Assembly: GCF_013149275.1 (NCBI RefSeq)
Contig: NZ_JABGNA010000009.1
Location: 38,753 to 102,752 of the forward strand
Source of the DNA: Mucilaginibacter sp. SG564
GTDB lineage: Bacteria; Bacteroidota; Bacteroidia; Sphingobacteriales; Sphingobacteriaceae
DNA: 64,000 nucleotides
Reading direction: 5' to 3'
Under the pieces are notes generated by a model. It searched no databases, was not told where the DNA came from, and saw only the letters and a program-made list of their open reading frames with translations. Position numbers and translations under genes: made by a program. Positions 17,024-24,329 of this stretch are shown here, one piece after another. Each line of letters starts with the position of its first letter. Positions within the stretch are counted from its first letter, which is position 1.

Positions 17024-17623
17024 ATGATCACAAACAAAAACCAAAAAATGAAAGCAATTAAATTATTTGCAACAGCAGCTATCCTGGTTACCTTAGGGAT
17101 AGGTTCTGCAAAGGCGCAGTCGACATCAGATCTTGAATTTGGTATCAAGGCGGGTGTTAACTTTTCTACCTTAAAAACAGGCTTGAGCGCTATAAACGAT
17201 AAATCGGGCAAAATAGGTTTTAACGCGGGTATATTTGCCAGGGCCGGACAAACCTTATATTTTCAGCCGGAGTTAAACTATGTAACCTTCAGCGATAAAT
17301 ACCGTTTTAATTCTAATCAGTACGAAGCTAAATTCAGGCAATTGAACGTACCTTTAATGGTAGGCTACAAACTTGTGAATACTGCCGATCTGAATTTCAG
17401 GATATCAGCAGGTCCGGATCTGTATTATAATCTTAAAACACCAATTGCTCCGGAAGGATTTAAATACAAGAAATTTAGCGCCGGTGGTGTAATTGATGCA
17501 GGTGTTGATATCGGCAGCCTTACTTTTGATGCCCGCTATAGCCTGGGTTTAAGCAAGGTGAATAAAGAGCTTGGTCAAAAAGCCAATATCTTTAGCCTGG
17601 GGGTTGGTTTTAAATTTCAATAG
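17024..17623 (+). CDS. Outer-membrane beta-barrel protein (PorT-like)
   Basis: A signal peptide (MKAIKLFATAAILVTLGIGS, then AKAQ) leads a barrel of about 175 residues with alternating strands: FGIKAGVNFSTLKTG, NAGIFARAGQTLYFQPELNY, LNVPLMVGYKL, FRISAGPDLYYNLK, SLTFDARYSLGL and a final FSLGVGFKFQ ending in an aromatic-rich strand. This fits the OMP_b-brl_2/PorT group of eight-strand outer-membrane proteins. The ATG at 17024 is used; the ATG at 17048 gives a tighter signal peptide and is equally likely. It shares its upstream motif with the repeat-protein genes at 15707 and 19822, so coexpression is likely. Confidence 0.88.
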   Translation: MITNKNQKMKAIKLFATAAILVTLGIGSAKAQSTSDLEFGIKAGVNFSTLKTGLSAINDKSGKIGFNAGIFARAGQTLYFQPELNYVTFSDKYRFNSNQYEAKFRQLNVPLMVGYKLVNTADLNFRISAGPDLYYNLKTPIAPEGFKYKKFSAGGVIDAGVDIGSLTFDARYSLGLSKVNKELGQKANIFSLGVGFKFQ

Positions 17624-17632
17624 CTTATAAAA

Positions 17633-17728
17633 GAGAGTCAAGATATAAGAGTCAAGAGACAAGACAGGAAACAATAACAAACGAATTAATTTTGTCCTTA
17701 TCTTGACTCTTGGCTCTTGATTCTAATC
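17633..17728. repeat. Heptad-phased inverted repeat 3
   Basis: The left arm (17633-17668; GAGTCAA-GATATAA-GAGTCAA-GAGACAA) and right arm (17694-17728; TTATCTTGACTCTTGGCTCT) are inverted and separated by about 25 bp. It sits between the barrel gene and the FecI-type sigma gene and could end transcription of the former. Confidence 0.7.
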
Positions 17729-17741
17729 TAAAAAGCCCATA

Positions 17742-18317
17742 ATGGATAATAAGGAGACGACGGCCGATTTGATCAATAAACACGAGGCCGTTTTTGAGCA
17801 GCTGTTCAAAAAACATTTTAGGGAACTCCACGCGTATGCTTTCACATTGTTGAAGGACTGGGATGTGGCGGAAGAAATTGTACAGTCGCTGTTCTTGAAA
17901 CTGTGGGAAAAAAGCGAGTGGGCGCATATTCAAACATCCATTAAATCGTACCTGTACAAATCGGTATATCATGACTGCCTGAATTATATCAGGCGACAAA
18001 AAGTTCAATTAAAATATCAAACCTCAACAGCGTATGCCATGAAGAACGATACAGATGATGCGGCGGGCAAGCTAAAAATGAGCGAACTGGAGCACCATTT
18101 AAACAATGCCCTGGGCAAACTGCCCGAAAAATGCCGGGCCATATTTCAGCTGAGCCGCTTCCAGGAATTAAAATACCAGGAGATAGCTAACCAGCTGGAT
18201 ATATCCATAAAAACTGTAGAAACTCACATGGGCAAAGCGCTACGGATATTAAGAAAAGAAATGAAGGAATTTTTACCACTTATTGCATTTATGCTATTTA
18301 ATATGTTTAGATCATGA
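17742..18317 (+). CDS. FecI-type ECF sigma factor
   Basis: A 191-residue ECF sigma factor of the Bacteroidota sigma-70 1 subfamily. Region 2 is FEQLFKKHFRELHAYAFTLL with the following WDVAEEIVQSLFLKLWEK. Region 4 is LPEKCRAIFQLSRFQELKYQ followed by EIANQLDISIKTVETHMGKA. The C-terminus is hydrophobic. It overlaps the FecR gene by 4 bp (ATGA), so the two are translationally coupled. Members of this family normally drive SusC/SusD or siderophore receptor genes, but none lies next to this pair. Confidence 0.93.
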   Translation: MDNKETTADLINKHEAVFEQLFKKHFRELHAYAFTLLKDWDVAEEIVQSLFLKLWEKSEWAHIQTSIKSYLYKSVYHDCLNYIRRQKVQLKYQTSTAYAMKNDTDDAAGKLKMSELEHHLNNALGKLPEKCRAIFQLSRFQELKYQEIANQLDISIKTVETHMGKALRILRKEMKEFLPLIAFMLFNMFRS

Positions 18318-19300
18318 AACAGGATATGAGCGAAGATATACTGATCAAATATATTTTGGGAGAGGCCAGCACCCATGAAGGGCAGGAGATTGAAACCTGG
18401 AAGAGTGCTAATCATGCCAATGCCAAAAAATTTGAGGAGGTAAAAATTATCCTGGAAACCGGTAAACGGTTGGCAGAGGTAAGTCCGCTAAATGAGGCTG
18501 AGGCCTGGGAGAAATTTAAAGAAATAAGAGCGACAGCACAGCGGGAACCTGCCAAAGTGGTTCCCATGAACAGGAACACCAGCACCAACTGGCTGCGCAT
18601 AGCCGCAGCTGCCATACTGGTACTGGGTGGTGGCTGGATAGGTTATGCTTTATACCAGCAGAATGCCGCCAACCAGGTAGTGAATATCCAGGCAAACAAT
18701 CAGGTACGGGTAGATACTTTGCCCGACGGGTCGGTAGTGCATTTGAACAAGAACTCGGGCATAAGCTATACTGGTACTTTTAAATCGAAGCGGGTGATCA
18801 CCCTTACCGGCGAGGCATTTTTTGATGTGAAGCACAATGAGGCAGCCCCCTTTACCGTGCACGTGAATGATGTTACCATCAAAGATGTAGGCACGGCCTT
18901 TAACGTAAAAAGCAAACAGCGCAACACTGAAATTATTGTAGAAAGCGGCATTGTACAGGTAAGCCGGAGCAGCAACGCCGTGAGGCTAACCCGCAACCAG
19001 ATGGTAAGCATCAAGCCCGGGGATAAACAATGGAAAGTTGAAGAGAATACCGACAACCTGTATGGCTACTACAGGGAGCCCGTATATAACGCTAATGCTG
19101 TACCGCTATCGCGTTTGGTTGATGTATTGAATCGGGCTTACGGCGCCAATATCAAAATTGAGAATGCCGCCATGCGCAATATCCCCATCACCATCCCCAT
19201 TAAATGGTCCGATCCGTTGAGTAATGTATTGGAGGCTATAAAAGGCACAACCCCTGCTATGAATATAATAGAAGTGGGAAATACTTTCATCATCAGATAA
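18314..19300 (+). CDS. FecR-domain anti-sigma factor
   Basis: A 328-residue membrane-anchored regulator. A cytosolic sigma-binding N-terminus (about 1-90) leads one membrane helix (about 93-113, LRIAAAAILVLGGGWIGYAL), a periplasmic FecR domain (about 130-230; VRVDTLPDGSVVHLNKNSGI, TLTGEAFFDVKHN, VKDVGTAFNVK-like strands) and a C-terminal STN-like DUF4974 domain (SRLVDVLNRAYGANIKIENA). It would relay a signal from an outer-membrane partner to the coupled sigma factor. No TonB receptor is adjacent. The nearest STN-bearing protein is the convergent gene at 19822. Confidence 0.93.
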   Translation: MKQDMSEDILIKYILGEASTHEGQEIETWKSANHANAKKFEEVKIILETGKRLAEVSPLNEAEAWEKFKEIRATAQREPAKVVPMNRNTSTNWLRIAAAAILVLGGGWIGYALYQQNAANQVVNIQANNQVRVDTLPDGSVVHLNKNSGISYTGTFKSKRVITLTGEAFFDVKHNEAAPFTVHVNDVTIKDVGTAFNVKSKQRNTEIIVESGIVQVSRSSNAVRLTRNQMVSIKPGDKQWKVEENTDNLYGYYREPVYNANAVPLSRLVDVLNRAYGANIKIENAAMRNIPITIPIKWSDPLSNVLEAIKGTTPAMNIIEVGNTFIIR

Positions 19301-19301
19301 T

Positions 19302-19338
19302 AAAAGAGGCTGATCATCAATCATGATCAGCCTCTTTT
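19302..19338 (+). terminator. Strong intrinsic terminator after fecR
   Basis: AAAAGAGGCTGATCAT and ATGATCAGCCTCTTTT are perfect 16-bp arms around a 5-base loop, starting 2 bp after the FecR stop codon. It closes the sigma/FecR operon. Confidence 0.92.
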
Positions 19339-19377
19339 ATTTGATCTGTCCGGATACTCCATGATCTTAAATTAACC

Positions 19378-19486
19378 AAAAAGTGGGTTTACATGGTTTA
19401 CACTTTTTAGGGTTGATATTGATTTATATTATTGATAATCAAATAATTGATAATTTTTTCGAAGAAAATGTGTAAACCCACTTTTT
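19378..19486 (+). repeat. MITE-like element A (109 bp, 15-bp perfect terminal inverted repeats)
   Basis: The ends AAAAAGTGGGTTTAC and GTAAACCCACTTTTT are exact inverted repeats. The first 32 bp (19378-19409) are identical to the complement of 62062-62093, and the AT-rich interior is also related. A second copy at 61978-62093 lies in the opposite orientation. Confidence 0.75.
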
Positions 19487-19623
19487 GTATCGATTCGCGT
19501 TGGTTCAACCGTGGATGCCTGGATTGGCAGAGGGTTTATAAAAACTATATCATGCGAGCGTAGTATGGACAACCGACCGGAGGGAGCTCATTAATGCCTT
19601 AAAAGAATAATTAACACCATTAA

Positions 19624-19690
19624 TAATCTCCTCGCGTTCAATATGCATAGGAGGAGATTGCTTCGTCGTTCCTCCTCGCAATGACATGAT
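19624..19690. repeat. REP-like fragment related to the 11478 element
   Basis: AATCTCCTC...GGAGGAGATT is a local inverted repeat. It continues into GATTGCTTCGTCGTTCCTCC and TCGCAATGACAT, which matches the right arm of the 11478 element. Confidence 0.6.
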
Positions 19691-19699
19691 AATGTGAAA

Positions 19700-19742
19700 G
19701 TCGAAGCGCAGGAGCCTGCCTACCATGCTTCGACGGGGCTCC
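19700..19742. other. Interleaved inverted repeats (pseudoknot-capable)
   Basis: GTCGAAGC (19700-19707) pairs with GCTTCGAC (19727-19734), while GGAGCC (19711-19716) pairs with GGCTCC (19737-19742). The two stems interleave, which fits an H-type pseudoknot in RNA. It lies in a gene-free gap beside REP-like DNA and may simply be another dispersed repeat. Confidence 0.4.
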
Positions 19743-19788
19743 TTGACATCCGTTTTTCAATTACTCTTTTACCCCTATTCATATAACT

Positions 19789-19820
19789 AAAGAGACGCAT
19801 CACACGCGTCTCTTTTTTTT
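19789..19820 (-). terminator. Terminator downstream of the STN/solenoid protein gene
   Basis: AAAGAGACGC and GCGTCTCTTT flank a 7-base loop. The T run lies on the plus-strand side and the A-rich flank on the other, so it can act in both directions. It is directly beyond the stop at 19822. Confidence 0.8.
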
Positions 19821-19821
19821 A

Positions 19822-21594
19822 TTACCAAACAAATTGCAGGCCGCCGGTTATGCCAATACTTAAAGTGGTGATATTATCATTGCTGATGTGTTTGCTCAGT
19901 TCCCAGCCGCGTATTTGGACATCGTCATTGGGATCGGAGCCGCTGATATTGAATGTGGGGCCTGCAAACAGGCGTAACAGTTTGGTAAGTTTATAGCCAG
20001 TTAGCAGCCTGAAAGATTGGGTCTGATAGGATTTAGTAAAGATCTGTACCACGTACTCACTACTCAGGGAAAATTGGGGATGATTGATGATATGAGCGCC
20101 AAAACCTATATCAAATACATGTTTGGATGAAGCGTCTTTAGATGATGCATCGCCAAACTTATAACCGGCACCAATTAAACCGTACATCACCCTGCCGCCC
20201 GAGCGAAAATCAAGATGGGTAAACCATGTTTCATCTGTGCTGATGGCCAAACTTTTTTCGCCATTTTTTATAAAGTTGATGATGCCGATGGGGTGGTCGC
20301 TGCTATCAGCTACGTTAAATAAAAAGCCAAGCTGAAAGCCCTTTACCTTTTTGGCCACGTTGAAAAGGCCTGCCATTTGTGAGCCCGTTTGCCCTGTCGA
20401 CCAATTGAACAGGCCCGCAAACTGCACGCCACTGGATTGCTGCCCGGTATTGAACAAGCCTGCTACCTGTACACCGCCGGTAAAATCTTTTACACTATTA
20501 AAAAGCCCTGCCATTTGAAAGCCACTTGCATCCTGATCGCGGTTGGCTATACCAGCCACCTGCATGCCTTTAAATTTATGGGTTCTGTTACCTATACCGG
20601 CCACTTGCATACCGCTTGCATCGTTGAGCACATTGTTGTAAATTCCGGCTATTTCAAACCCACTCAGGCTGCCGCCCACCACGTTAAATATCCCGGCCAT
20701 CTGAAAGCCTTTTACATCTTTACGGTTAATATTAAATATGCCAGCTGCCTCAACACCGTTAATACCGGCAGTATAGCCACCCAGCAAATTATAGGAAACT
20801 TTATCAATGATCTGGCTGTTATACATACCATGCGTGCTCAGGCCGGGCACCAGCGAAACCTGGTAGGGGCTTGTGGCAAAAAAGTTGCCCAGGTTCATGC
20901 CCTGCACCAGTTGTTTGGAGCTGATAAAGAAACGGGCAAAACGACTATGCTCTACACCGTTTCCCGAACCTTCATCGGGGTAATATTTATAATTCTTGTT
21001 GTTATTATGTTTGGAGTCCACATTCACTACAGGCAATATATAAAGAGCCGTATCGCGGTAATTCTCCTTACTTACGCTTAAGGAGAGCGGGCCGGTTGGG
21101 TTTTTAAGCTTGAGCTCAAAATAACCCTTGTCGTTGGTTAAGGTTGATACCAGCTGATTTTTTTCGTAAACGCTGGCTTGTGCTATAGCTTTCTGTCCCG
21201 AAACATCATTTACATAACCTTTAACTATTGCGAATTCCTTATCTACCTCGGCGGTGATGTACAACCTACCGGGCGCATGTCGTAATACAATATACCCGGG
21301 TACCTCTTTAAACTCGTAGCTATCGCCCAGTAATTTATCCAGCAGGCTAAAAAGTGTTCCGCGGTAACCGGCCACGGATACCATGCTATCAGCCGGAATG
21401 TTTTTGTTATTGTAGGCAAAGTAAAAGTTGCCCTTGCTGGCTATCTTATCAAGTACGGTGCCCATTCGTTGTTGTTTGATCTCACCGATCGAGATTTCCT
21501 TCATCAGGTTATTCTGAGCGTAAAGTTTGGTGCAAAAAAGCACGGGTATAAAAAGCGCGAGGCCACGGGTGATTAGTTTTTGGTTGATGGTCAT
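19822..21594 (-). CDS. STN-domain plus carboxypeptidase-like plus solenoid-repeat outer-membrane protein
   Basis: A signal peptide (MTINQKLITRGLALFIPVLF...YAQ) leads four parts: an STN domain (about 30-105; EISIGEIKQQRMGTVLDKIA), a carboxypeptidase-regulatory-like beta sandwich (about 115-190; VKGYVNDVSGQKAIAQASVY, DKGYFELKLKN), a block of about ten G-x-Q-(M/V)-AG-(I/L)-x-N repeats (about 255-450) and a C-terminal barrel-like region (RSGGRVMYGLIGAGYKFGD). STN and carboxypeptidase-like domains normally front a TonB receptor; here they front a solenoid. The frame is open from 21654, but the ATG at 21594 starts a proper signal peptide. The upstream motif matches those of 15707 and 17024. Confidence 0.85.
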   Translation of the reverse strand: MTINQKLITRGLALFIPVLFCTKLYAQNNLMKEISIGEIKQQRMGTVLDKIASKGNFYFAYNNKNIPADSMVSVAGYRGTLFSLLDKLLGDSYEFKEVPGYIVLRHAPGRLYITAEVDKEFAIVKGYVNDVSGQKAIAQASVYEKNQLVSTLTNDKGYFELKLKNPTGPLSLSVSKENYRDTALYILPVVNVDSKHNNNKNYKYYPDEGSGNGVEHSRFARFFISSKQLVQGMNLGNFFATSPYQVSLVPGLSTHGMYNSQIIDKVSYNLLGGYTAGINGVEAAGIFNINRKDVKGFQMAGIFNVVGGSLSGFEIAGIYNNVLNDASGMQVAGIGNRTHKFKGMQVAGIANRDQDASGFQMAGLFNSVKDFTGGVQVAGLFNTGQQSSGVQFAGLFNWSTGQTGSQMAGLFNVAKKVKGFQLGFLFNVADSSDHPIGIINFIKNGEKSLAISTDETWFTHLDFRSGGRVMYGLIGAGYKFGDASSKDASSKHVFDIGFGAHIINHPQFSLSSEYVVQIFTKSYQTQSFRLLTGYKLTKLLRLFAGPTFNISGSDPNDDVQIRGWELSKHISNDNITTLSIGITGGLQFVW

Positions 21595-21665
21595 TAATTT
21601 ATAGATGCTTTGTGTGTATAGCGCGTCAGTTTTATGAGCCGTTACAGGCAACATAAAGCATGGCG

Positions 21666-21700
21666 TATATGTAACACGCTCAAGGGCTTTTACCCTTACC
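21666..21700 (-). promoter_or_regulatory. Shared promoter/operator motif, copy 3
   Basis: On the minus strand AGGGTAAA (21696-21689), nine bases, then GCGTGTTACATA (21679-21668). The box wording and N9 spacing equal copies 1 and 2. It lies 72-100 bp before the ATG at 21594, supporting that start over the one at 21654. Confidence 0.6.
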
Positions 21701-21846
21701 CAATTTTTAAATTATTTTAGGTTAGATGCCGGTTTTGCTAAATAGTGACAAAGAAATCTTCGGCCGTGTTTTGAATACGGCAAAATTAACCATTTTATTC
21801 CCTAAATGTCAGTGCATTGTAAGCAATAAATAAATATTGATTTTTA

Positions 21847-21880
21847 TTTTGAAATGATCGTTTCAAAATACTTATCTTTG
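21847..21880 (+). promoter_or_regulatory. TetR-type operator overlapping the SDR promoter
   Basis: The palindrome TTTTGAAATGATCGTTTC...AAAA (21847-21868) has near-perfect arms. Its TTTG (21848-21851) also serves as a -33 box, 21 bp before a consensus -7 box TATCTTTG (21873-21880). A repressor bound here would block the promoter of the SDR gene at 21919. The same palindrome type precedes the TetR gene (22688). Confidence 0.75.
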
Positions 21881-21918
21881 ATTCAACATTTCAAAACAGA
21901 AATCTTAAACATAAAAAA

Positions 21919-22674
21919 ATGAATAATTTAACCAACAAAATTGCCGTAGTTACAGGGGGTAACAGCGGTATTGGATATGCAGCAGCTAAAGAACTGATAG
22001 CACAAGGTGCAACCGTAGTGATCACCGGCCGTAATCGTGATGCCGTAAACAAAGCAGCCGAAGAACTGGGTGCTACAGGCATTGTATCAGACCAAAGCAA
22101 AATTGAACAGATAGATCAATTGGCTGAAGCCGTTAAAGACCAATTTGGCAAGGTAGATATTCTGTTCCTGAACGCGGGTATCGCAGCTTTTAGTCCGGTG
22201 GAAACCGCTACCGAAGATCATTATGACAGCATCATGAACCTCAATGTAAAAGGCGTTTATTTTACCGTTCAAAAATTTATTCCTTTGCTGAATGATGGCG
22301 CTTCTATTATATTCAATACCTCGGTAAATGCAGTTTTGGGTGTGGCGGATAGCAGTGTTTATGCCGCAAGCAAAGCAGCCGTATTATCATTTAACAAGGT
22401 ATTAGCCCGCGAACTGGCATCACGTAAGATCAGGGTAAACGCTATTTCTCCCGGCCCGGTTGCAACACCACTGTATGACAAATTAGGGTTGGAGCAGGAG
22501 CAGGTTGATGGATTTGGCGCTGCTTTGGGGCAAAAAATATTGCTGAACCGCTTTGCACAACCCCAGGAAATTGCCAACGTAGTACGGTTCCTTGCTTCTG
22601 ATGATGCTTCATTTATCACAGGTACCGAAATTACCGTTGATGGCGGCTTAACAGTGAACGCTATTATCTATTAA
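21919..22674 (+). CDS. SDR-family oxidoreductase
   Basis: A 251-residue classical short-chain dehydrogenase. The NAD(P)-binding motif is TGGNSGIGYA near residue 13. The NAG motif is LFLNAGIAAF, the catalytic Ser region is IIFNTSVNAV, and the catalytic Tyr-Lys are in YAASKAAV. The C-terminal SITG-type motif is FITGTEITVDGGLTV. The Arg in TGRN after the second strand suggests NADPH preference. The substrate is unknown. It is probably repressed by the TetR protein encoded downstream, because both genes carry the same operator. Confidence 0.94.
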   Translation: MNNLTNKIAVVTGGNSGIGYAAAKELIAQGATVVITGRNRDAVNKAAEELGATGIVSDQSKIEQIDQLAEAVKDQFGKVDILFLNAGIAAFSPVETATEDHYDSIMNLNVKGVYFTVQKFIPLLNDGASIIFNTSVNAVLGVADSSVYAASKAAVLSFNKVLARELASRKIRVNAISPGPVATPLYDKLGLEQEQVDGFGAALGQKILLNRFAQPQEIANVVRFLASDDASFITGTEITVDGGLTVNAIIY

Positions 22675-22687
22675 AAAATTTGCCCGT

Positions 22688-22729
22688 ATTTGAAACGATT
22701 GTTTCAAATTATTGAATTGATTAACTTTG
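22688..22729 (+). promoter_or_regulatory. TetR-type operator over the regulator's own promoter
   Basis: ATTTGAAAC (22688-22696) and GTTTCAAAT (22701-22709) are perfect arms around GATT. TTG at 22699-22701 is 20 bp before the -7 box TAACTTTG (22722-22729). The operator covers the -33 region, which predicts autorepression. Confidence 0.75.
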
Positions 22730-22787
22730 CCTCATGTCCTGCTTGCCTGATCGATAAGCAGGGCTTGATTTTTTAAATTGATTGACC

Positions 22788-23369
22788 ATGGCACGTAAAA
22801 AAGATTTTGATGAGGATGAATTGCTGGGGAAAGCGGCAGAACTTTTTTGGAGAAAAGGATACAACGGCACATCGGCGCAGGATTTGGTAGATTGTTTGAA
22901 CATCAACCGGTCGAGTTTGTACAATACCTATACCGATAAAAGGACGCTGTTTAAAAAATCCTTGTCGCTGTATCAAACCCAGCAAACCGGCGCTATGCTC
23001 AGTATGCTCGCCAAAGCCACAGACCCGGAAGCTACCATAAAGCAAATTTTCGACGGCCTGATCAGGGAAAGTGTGGAAGATAAGCTGCTGAAAGGCTGTT
23101 TCATGGTAAACACCGCTGTTGAATTGGCAGGGCAGGATAAAGAAATAGGCGACATGGTAAATAACAATAACATGAGCGTAGAAAATGCGCTGACTAAACT
23201 GATAGAACAGGGGCAACAGCAAGGGCAATTTGGTACCCAAAAAATGGCCCGTACATTGGCCCGGTTTGTTTTTGCCAATATCACCGGCATCAAGGTAGCT
23301 GCCCGCACCGGTGCCGATGAGCAAACACTCCGGGATATTGCCGATGTAGCTATCGCCGCTTTAAAATAG
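22788..23369 (+). CDS. TetR/AcrR-family transcriptional repressor
   Basis: A 193-residue regulator with an N-terminal helix-turn-helix (ELFWRKGYNGTSAQDLVDCL, NINRSSLYNTYTDKRTLFKK) and a C-terminal ligand-binding helical domain including GCFMVNTAVELAGQD, as in the AcrR/NemR-like group. The frame is open from a TTG at 22782, but the ATG at 22788 (MARKKDFDED) is preferred. Together with the SDR gene it forms a small substrate-response cassette. A Cys in the KGCFMVN stretch could sense electrophiles, as in NemR-like proteins; that is speculative. Confidence 0.94.
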   Translation: MARKKDFDEDELLGKAAELFWRKGYNGTSAQDLVDCLNINRSSLYNTYTDKRTLFKKSLSLYQTQQTGAMLSMLAKATDPEATIKQIFDGLIRESVEDKLLKGCFMVNTAVELAGQDKEIGDMVNNNNMSVENALTKLIEQGQQQGQFGTQKMARTLARFVFANITGIKVAARTGADEQTLRDIADVAIAALK

Positions 23370-23381
23370 CAGGGTGGCCGA

Positions 23382-23819
23382 TCACTTTTTTAAATAACGA
23401 TCCACGCTCCAGTAATAAACGGGGATGGTTGACAGCAAAAGAGCTGCGGCACTATCAGCAAATACCGAATAGTTGAATGGTATCCTCGGCCCAACAAAAA
23501 TGGCCATGCTCAAGGCAAATGTCAATGTAAGCGCGAAGCTTCCTAAAGCGGTGAGTCTGGTTTTATAGCCGATGATTAGTAAAACGCCAAACAGAGCTTC
23601 GGCAATAGTAGCCAGCAATGCCATAATACCCGCAGCTGGTTTGCCCAAAAATGGGAGCAGTGTATTGGTATAAGTTATAAAATTGGCCCAGTTGCCCCAG
23701 GCGTTGCCGTTTATGCCTGCCTCGCCCAATACACCTAATCGGTCCAATACTGGGAGTATAAAACCAATACCCAGGGCCAAACGCAAAAATAATTGTGGTG
23801 TTTTAGCAGTGTTATTCAT
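23382..23819 (-). CDS. DoxX-family membrane protein
   Basis: A 145-residue protein with four hydrophobic helices (about 12-30, 55-82, 86-108, 112-135). It has the DoxX-type signature with an Arg in helix 1 (LFLRLALGIGFILPVLDRLG) and AEALFGVLLIIGYKTRLTAL between helices 2 and 3. Family members sit in the inner membrane and have been linked to redox or sulfur stress; the role here is unknown. It is convergent with the TetR gene, 12 bp apart. Confidence 0.88.
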   Translation of the reverse strand: MNNTAKTPQLFLRLALGIGFILPVLDRLGVLGEAGINGNAWGNWANFITYTNTLLPFLGKPAAGIMALLATIAEALFGVLLIIGYKTRLTALGSFALTLTFALSMAIFVGPRIPFNYSVFADSAAALLLSTIPVYYWSVDRYLKK

Positions 23820-24024
23820 GATGATAGTATGTTAAGGTAGGGGTAAAGTTAAATAACATTTACACACCCAAAGGCTTTAAGTAGTTACGCCTTTAAAATT
23901 GACATATTTATGGCAACAGCTCTTGTACTAAAAAAATAAGAAAATGATATCATCATATTACCCTGATTAAACAGTTGTAAGATCAATTGTTAATTTTCAT
24001 CTTAAAACAATTAATTAATATAGG

Positions 24025-24059
24025 TTTAACCGAGGGGTAGTATTACCTGTTTAGCTTTG
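24025..24059 (+). promoter_or_regulatory. Candidate promoter of the tRNA-like/small-ORF transcript
   Basis: TAGCTTTG (24052-24059) matches the -7 consensus. TTTA at 24025-24028 is a weak -33 box at 23 bp. The transcript would start near 24066 and carry the tRNA-like element in its leader. The rest of the stretch from 23820 to here shows no gene. Confidence 0.45.
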
Positions 24060-24100
24060 CCCTTGAGTTAAAAGAAGGCCATAATTTATTTATGGTAATT

Positions 24101-24154
24101 AGTAGAGCGCTGGATGGCAGCACGCTGAAGGTTCGAATCCTTCCTCTACGTCCA
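24101..24154 (+). other. tRNA-like minihelix or degenerate tRNA with encoded CCA
   Basis: A complete T arm (GAAGG-TTCGAAT-CCTTC, 24127-24143) is followed by an acceptor-like strand CTCTACG, a T and CCA. AGTAGAG at 24101-24107 pairs with that strand at six of seven positions. Between them is only one 4-bp hairpin, GCTG-GATGG-CAGC. At 54 nt it is about 20 nt too short for a canonical tRNA and has no credible anticodon arm. It could be a tRNA remnant or a functional tRNA mimic. It is not tmRNA. Confidence 0.55.
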
Positions 24155-24170
24155 AACCAATTTACAGGTA

Positions 24171-24329
24171 ATGAACTACCCCATAATAGCTCTGATTATT
24201 TTACTGGCGCTGGCTTTTGTGGTTTTATTGGCCTGGAAAAATCAAAAAGACAGGAAAAAGATGGAGGAAGAAATGAACCGTTCCGAGATCAGGCCCGAAA
24301 AGCATGATGAGCATAAATCAAACGCTTGA
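24171..24329 (+). CDS. Small single-pass membrane protein (52 residues)
   Basis: ATG at 24171 opens a 52-codon frame: a hydrophobic helix (IIALIILLALAFVVLLAW, residues 5-22) and then a strongly charged tail (KNQKDRKKMEEEMNRSEIRP, ending HDEHKSNA). The pattern is that of a real small inner-membrane protein with a cytosolic tail. It starts 17 bp after the tRNA-like CCA. No family is recognised. Confidence 0.7.
   Translation: MNYPIIALIILLALAFVVLLAWKNQKDRKKMEEEMNRSEIRPEKHDEHKSNA

Noticed and set aside
22087..23324. Minus-strand frames opposite the SDR and tetR genes
   Set aside because: Shadows of well-supported genes; the plus-strand frames contain all family motifs.
24101..24154. tmRNA or a normal tRNA
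   Set aside because: Too short, no anticodon arm, and no tag-peptide frame or tmRNA-type ends.
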